From Acidimicrobiia bacterium (lineage in GTDB: Bacteria > Actinomycetota > Acidimicrobiia > Acidimicrobiales > Ilumatobacteraceae), in NCBI GenBank assembly GCA_009927565.1, contig RFMT01000183.1:1-9360 (forward strand): a stretch of 9,360 bases of DNA. The letters run 5' to 3'. Of this stretch, positions 6,725-9,360 are shown in pieces (within the stretch, counting starts at the first letter, position 1; every line of letters begins with the position of its first letter). The notes below the pieces were generated by a model. The model was not told the origin of the DNA. It made no database searches and was given only the letters and a program-made list of their open reading frames with translations. The position numbers and the translations under genes were made by a program.

Positions 6725-6738
6725 CTTCAGTCCGATGG

Positions 6739-7479
6739 TTAACAAGTAATTAAAGCGTTTGCCTTTTCTTTACCGATAATGATCAAGTCAAGATATGGCG
6801 TACCGGCCTCATCTTTGTGCAGTTCATATTGCTCGTTATAAAACGCAATTTCAGTTGCCTTGTGAGAGACACTTACACACGCCAACTTAGAAAACGAGTT
6901 GTCACCTGCTGGCTCATTACAAGGGCGTTGCACTGTAGTCACCCAGCGGGAGGTTTTCATTTGCTCGTAAATTGTCTTATCTGCGTCAAGCGAGTGAGCC
7001 ATGATCTGTTCGTCGTATTCACGAAGCGTCTTCTTGCGGTCCTCAACGCTTATGCATTGGTTAGCCGTCGAGTTTTCAACAAACGCTTGTGGCAACTCTT
7101 CTGCACTAGTCGCCCCAGCGGCCCCAGCGGCTGACAGAACCGTTATTGAGCTGCACTTAACGATGTCGGGCCCATAGACATCAGTAATTCGTGTCTTACC
7201 ATCTACCCATCGGTATCGAGCACGAGTTCTTGGGTTTTCCCAGCGGTCAGCCCACTGCCGACGGGTGTAGCCCCCGTCGATTCGCTCATCTAGATTGATC
7301 GGGATGCCGGCTCCAACGTTTTGGCACCACTCACTAGTTAAAGCCGCGTTCTTGGTTTTGCCTGCTGCGGGCGCAGACGATGAGTCGCCTGCCTGATTTT
7401 GGATGCCGCATGACGACATCACTATTGCGATACCAACGGCCAGAGCCGCGAGTTTCGCTTTTGAGATATGACTTTTCAT
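6739..7479 (-). CDS. Predicted lipoprotein of unknown family with six further cysteines
   Basis: Secreted 246-aa lipoprotein. The amino terminus MKSHISKAKL is basic. It is followed by a hydrophobic run and VMSSCG, giving lipidated C24. A Ser/Ala/Gly-rich linker covers residues 25-45. The mature domain has cysteines at 52, 109, 142, 187, 201 and 246 (the final residue), an even number that could form three disulfides outside the membrane. An Arg/Trp-rich segment (about 71-92) contains YTRRQWADRW and RARYRWVDGKTRITD. I recognise no domain. The start is ATG at 7479, supported by AAAGGGG 4 nt upstream. The gene is followed, after 65 bp that include a hairpin, by the 1144-aa lipoprotein on the same strand. 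It diverges from a TetR-family regulator that may control it. Confidence 0.85.
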   Translation of the reverse strand: MKSHISKAKLAALAVGIAIVMSSCGIQNQAGDSSSAPAAGKTKNAALTSEWCQNVGAGIPINLDERIDGGYTRRQWADRWENPRTRARYRWVDGKTRITDVYGPDIVKCSSITVLSAAGAAGATSAEELPQAFVENSTANQCISVEDRKKTLREYDEQIMAHSLDADKTIYEQMKTSRWVTTVQRPCNEPAGDNSFSKLACVSVSHKATEIAFYNEQYELHKDEAGTPYLDLIIIGKEKANALITC

Positions 7480-7628
7480 TGTTCCCCTTTGATTTGATCG
7501 GTTGAATGTCTCTTACTTCTTAGAGTCAAACCTAACGCAGACTAGAATAAAAGTCTAGTTTATTAGACCGAATTTTTAAAGGGTTTTAGTAGTCCGAAGG
7601 TTTGACTGAAGGTGTACCCAAGCTCAAT
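7480..7628. promoter_or_regulatory. Divergent promoter region with repeated AGTCTA/TAGACT half-sites
   Basis: Intergenic region between the 246-aa lipoprotein gene (-) and the TetR-family gene (+). Its core (7539-7568) holds overlapping inverted repeats: ACTAGA (7541-7546) with TCTAGT (7554-7559), AGACT (7539-7543) with AGTCT (7552-7556), and GTCTA (7553-7557) with TAGAC (7564-7568). TAGAAT (7543-7548) could be a plus-strand -10 element inside the repeats. This is where a TetR-family repressor would usually bind to control itself and its divergent neighbour. The assignment as operator is inferred. Confidence 0.5.
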
Positions 7629-8258
7629 ATGACCAAACCAATTGAGCGCGAAACAAGCCGAAAAGGTCGGGCGACCATCGAAAAATTGCTCGAGGTAACG
7701 ATCAACGAATTAGACCGCGTCGGTTTGGCAAAAATCGATATTGATTCTTTGTTGCGCAAGTCAAAGATTTCAAAAGGCTCGCTCTACCACCATTTTGGAA
7801 GCAAAAATGGTTTGCTGGCAGCCGCTGAAGCGCAACAATTCATGAAATATCTGAAACGAGAAGGCGAAACATTCCGCCGACTAATCGAAGAATGCAAAAC
7901 CAAGCAGAAGTTTGTCGAATTAGTTGCAGGCGTAATGAAAATTACAAGACTCGAGTCAAACCTCGACTTTAGAAAAAAGCGAGTGCGAGCGATCGCGATG
8001 TCGTTTAATGATGAAACTCTCGCGCAAGTTTTAAAAAATGCACAAATCGAAGTGACCCAATATCTTGCCGGCAGTTTTCAGATCGCCAAAGACCGTGGCT
8101 GGGTCAAGCCAGACACCGACTTGACCGCACTGTCATATTGGATTCAGGGCGTTTTTATCGGGCACATCATGCTCGACATAACAGAGCAGACCGAACACGA
8201 AGAAGCCTGGAGCGAAGTCGCCTTTCAGGCGCTGCAGCCGTTTTTGGCTGCTGACTAG
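7629..8258 (+). CDS. TetR-family transcriptional regulator
   Basis: DNA-binding repressor-type protein of 209 aa, the usual TetR length. The amino-terminal helix-turn-helix spans about residues 14-60, including DIDSLLRKSKISKGSLYHHF, the strongly conserved TetR recognition region, followed by GSKNGLLAAAE. The carboxyl part is helical and would bind an effector, but it does not identify the ligand. The ATG at 7629 is chosen. An upstream in-frame TTG at 7602 adds nine residues (TTGACTGAAGG...), but its GAAGG sits only one base from the TTG and the added residues are not family-like. The gene diverges from the lipoprotein pair. Its TAG stop (8256-8258) overlaps the stop of the convergent 33-aa gene. 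Autoregulation through the AGTCTA repeats upstream is likely but inferred. Confidence 0.93.
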   Translation: MTKPIERETSRKGRATIEKLLEVTINELDRVGLAKIDIDSLLRKSKISKGSLYHHFGSKNGLLAAAEAQQFMKYLKREGETFRRLIEECKTKQKFVELVAGVMKITRLESNLDFRKKRVRAIAMSFNDETLAQVLKNAQIEVTQYLAGSFQIAKDRGWVKPDTDLTALSYWIQGVFIGHIMLDITEQTEHEEAWSEVAFQALQPFLAAD

Positions 8259-8356
8259 TGCTTCTTTTTCTCTTGCTTCTTTAAACGCTTTTCTTTGAGA
8301 GAGAGTTTTGCGACTTTTTTATTGTTCGCATTGCCTTTTTGTTCTTTGTTAGCCAT
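8255..8356 (-). CDS. 33-aa Lys-rich basic small protein
   Basis: ATG-to-TAG frame of 33 codons starting MANKEQKGNANNKKVAK and ending QEKKKH. About 14 of 33 residues are Lys or Arg, there are no Cys and few hydrophobics, so the product would be a soluble, probably disordered or helical, basic peptide. The ATG is preceded by GGAG at a 7-nt spacing, good support for translation. The gene sits 62 bp after the PhyH-family gene on the same strand, and its stop shares bases with the convergent TetR stop. To my recollection, short Lys-rich proteins opening with a KxQKGN-like motif are widespread hypothetical proteins in bacteria; a role in nucleic-acid binding is a guess from charge only. Confidence 0.75.
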   Translation of the reverse strand: MANKEQKGNANNKKVAKLSLKEKRLKKQEKKKH

Positions 8357-8363
8357 ATTGATT

Positions 8364-8367
8364 CTCC
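8364..8367 (-). promoter_or_regulatory. Ribosome binding site of the 33-aa gene
   Basis: GGAG on the minus strand, 7 nt before the ATG at 8356. It is the main evidence that this very short frame is translated. Confidence 0.65.
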
Positions 8368-8418
8368 ATTTTTAGTAAGCCCGACTGCGGGATAACTCGT
8401 AACTCTTAGATTAGCCGA

Positions 8419-9360
8419 TCAGGCGCGATCAGTTTTTTGACGCTCTGACAACGCCGCGAGTTCTTTACGCAGCTGTTCAGAAGTTTGGTCGCTTGCGAGA
8501 GCCTGCCAAACAAAGTCGGCTTGCGATTGAGGGGCCAAACCTTTGAGCGGCGGATCACGGTCAAGATTTGTCGGAAACGCGTAGCCCTCGGCGCACGCGG
8601 CGATCACGGTCTTGAGTTCGTGGTCAGACCAACCTGCCGCTTTGCGTGCGCGCAGCACCGGGTAAATCGCGTTCGACATTTGCTCACGGTCAACAGATTC
8701 GAGCGTGCGCCCGAACGCAGAACCGATCTGCGTGAGGTTGGCCATTCGTTTGAAGTCTTTTGTCTGGTTCGAGCCGGCTGCATGCAACAGCGCAGGATTG
8801 AAAAATGCGCCATCACCTTTTTCAAGAGGCAACTGCGAATAATTTTCAGCGAAATATTTCTTCACGTCTGCATTTCGCCAGGCGACGTAACCTGAGACCA
8901 TTTTTTGTGAGTGCGGTAAATACATAGTCGGGCCAGACTCACGAGGCATATCTGTGTGCGCAACCGCGCCCTGCAAAGTGATCAACGGCGAAACTCCATG
9001 AACATGCAATGGGAAGTCGATCGCTTGTTCATCGGTCATGAAGCCGAGGTGATAATCACGATGCGGCTGTTGCGCGTCACCACCAGGGTTTACGACGTTT
9101 ACTTGAGTCGTGATCTGATAGCCAGGCCCGAGCCAAGCCGTCGCTACTAGAGCGAGAAAATCGTTGCGGTAATAGTCGACAAATGCCTCAGGGTCGCGTA
9201 GTGCGAGTTTTTCTTGCACGTTCCAAACTCGGTCGTTCGAGCCAGGCTTGGCATAGTGGTCGCCTTTGGCTTCGCCGCGCGCGTGTTGCTCGTCAATGAT
9301 TTGCCAAAATGTTTCCGAGACGCGATCGACAATCGACGTGTCTCGAAACATATTTTTGAA
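8419..9360 (-). CDS. Phytanoyl-CoA dioxygenase (PhyH) family protein, 5' partial
   Basis: Fe(II)/2-oxoglutarate-dependent oxygenase of the PhyH family (PF05721), which hydroxylates a small or lipid-like substrate with release of CO2 and succinate. Counting from the ATG at 9351, the iron ligands are H97 and D99 in QQPHRDYHLGF and H190 in NPALLHAAGSN. R202 a turn later is the likely 2-oxoglutarate-binding Arg. A PRESGPTMYLPHSQK segment between them is typical of the family. The frame stays open to the right edge (Phe-Lys-Asn before the Met), and KNMFRDTSIVDRV looks internal to the usual PhyH amino-terminal strand. The true start is therefore probably outside. The substrate is unknown. The 33-aa gene follows after 62 bp and may share the transcript. 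No regulator link to the nearby TetR gene is proven. Confidence 0.9.
   Translation of the reverse strand, partial: FKNMFRDTSIVDRVSETFWQIIDEQHARGEAKGDHYAKPGSNDRVWNVQEKLALRDPEAFVDYYRNDFLALVATAWLGPGYQITTQVNVVNPGGDAQQPHRDYHLGFMTDEQAIDFPLHVHGVSPLITLQGAVAHTDMPRESGPTMYLPHSQKMVSGYVAWRNADVKKYFAENYSQLPLEKGDGAFFNPALLHAAGSNQTKDFKRMANLTQIGSAFGRTLESVDREQMSNAIYPVLRARKAAGWSDHELKTVIAACAEGYAFPTNLDRDPPLKGLAPQSQADFVWQALASDQTSEQLRKELAALSERQKTDRA

Noticed and set aside
8371..8418. CCCG-ACTG-CGGG mini-hairpin between the PhyH-family and 33-aa genes
   Set aside because: A 4-bp stem without a T-run is expected by chance.

Overview
The window looks like a piece of a mid-GC actinobacterial chromosome. It carries 8 confident protein genes, 1 small gene too short for routine ORF calling (33 aa) and 1 tentative micro-ORF (27 aa). 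Base composition by eye is close to even, GTG and TTG starts are used, lipoproteins are secreted behind very Thr-rich linkers, and there is a small two-helix membrane protein with a GLWAPTF motif. Together these suggest a freshwater or marine actinobacterium, perhaps Acidimicrobiia/Ilumatobacter-like. That placement is an inference from protein style; there is no rRNA or marker gene here. No tRNA, rRNA, CRISPR array, insertion sequence or phage gene was seen.

Left block (1-2255, + strand): a membrane di-iron desaturase/hydroxylase (5' end outside the window), a Rieske [2Fe-2S] ferredoxin 8 bp downstream, and a short-chain dehydrogenase 40 bp further on. The first pair resembles the MocD/MocE arrangement of rhizopine catabolism. 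A likely reading is an oxygenase fed by its own ferredoxin, followed by a dehydrogenase that oxidises the hydroxylated product. The block ends with a perfect 13-bp hairpin that overlaps a possible 27-codon membrane micro-ORF.

Centre-left (2260-3232): a small two-helix membrane protein (-) and an isochorismatase-family cysteine hydrolase (+) diverge from a 103-bp spacer.

Centre (3239-7479, - strand): two predicted lipoproteins. The upstream one (246 aa) is of unknown family with six further cysteines. After a strong hairpin comes a 1144-aa mosaic protein. It has a possible papain-like cysteine-peptidase domain, a beta-rich stretch, a 110-residue Thr-rich stalk, two fibronectin type III domains, an Ig-like domain and a C-terminal Lcl/DUF1566 domain. 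It is built like a surface-anchored binding or processing protein.

Right block (7480-9360): a TetR-family regulator (+) diverges from the lipoprotein pair across a 122-149 bp region (depending on its start) holding repeated AGTCTA/TAGACT half-sites. It converges, with overlapping stop codons, on a 33-aa Lys-rich protein (-). That small gene lies 62 bp downstream of a phytanoyl-CoA dioxygenase-family gene (-), whose 5' end runs off the right edge.
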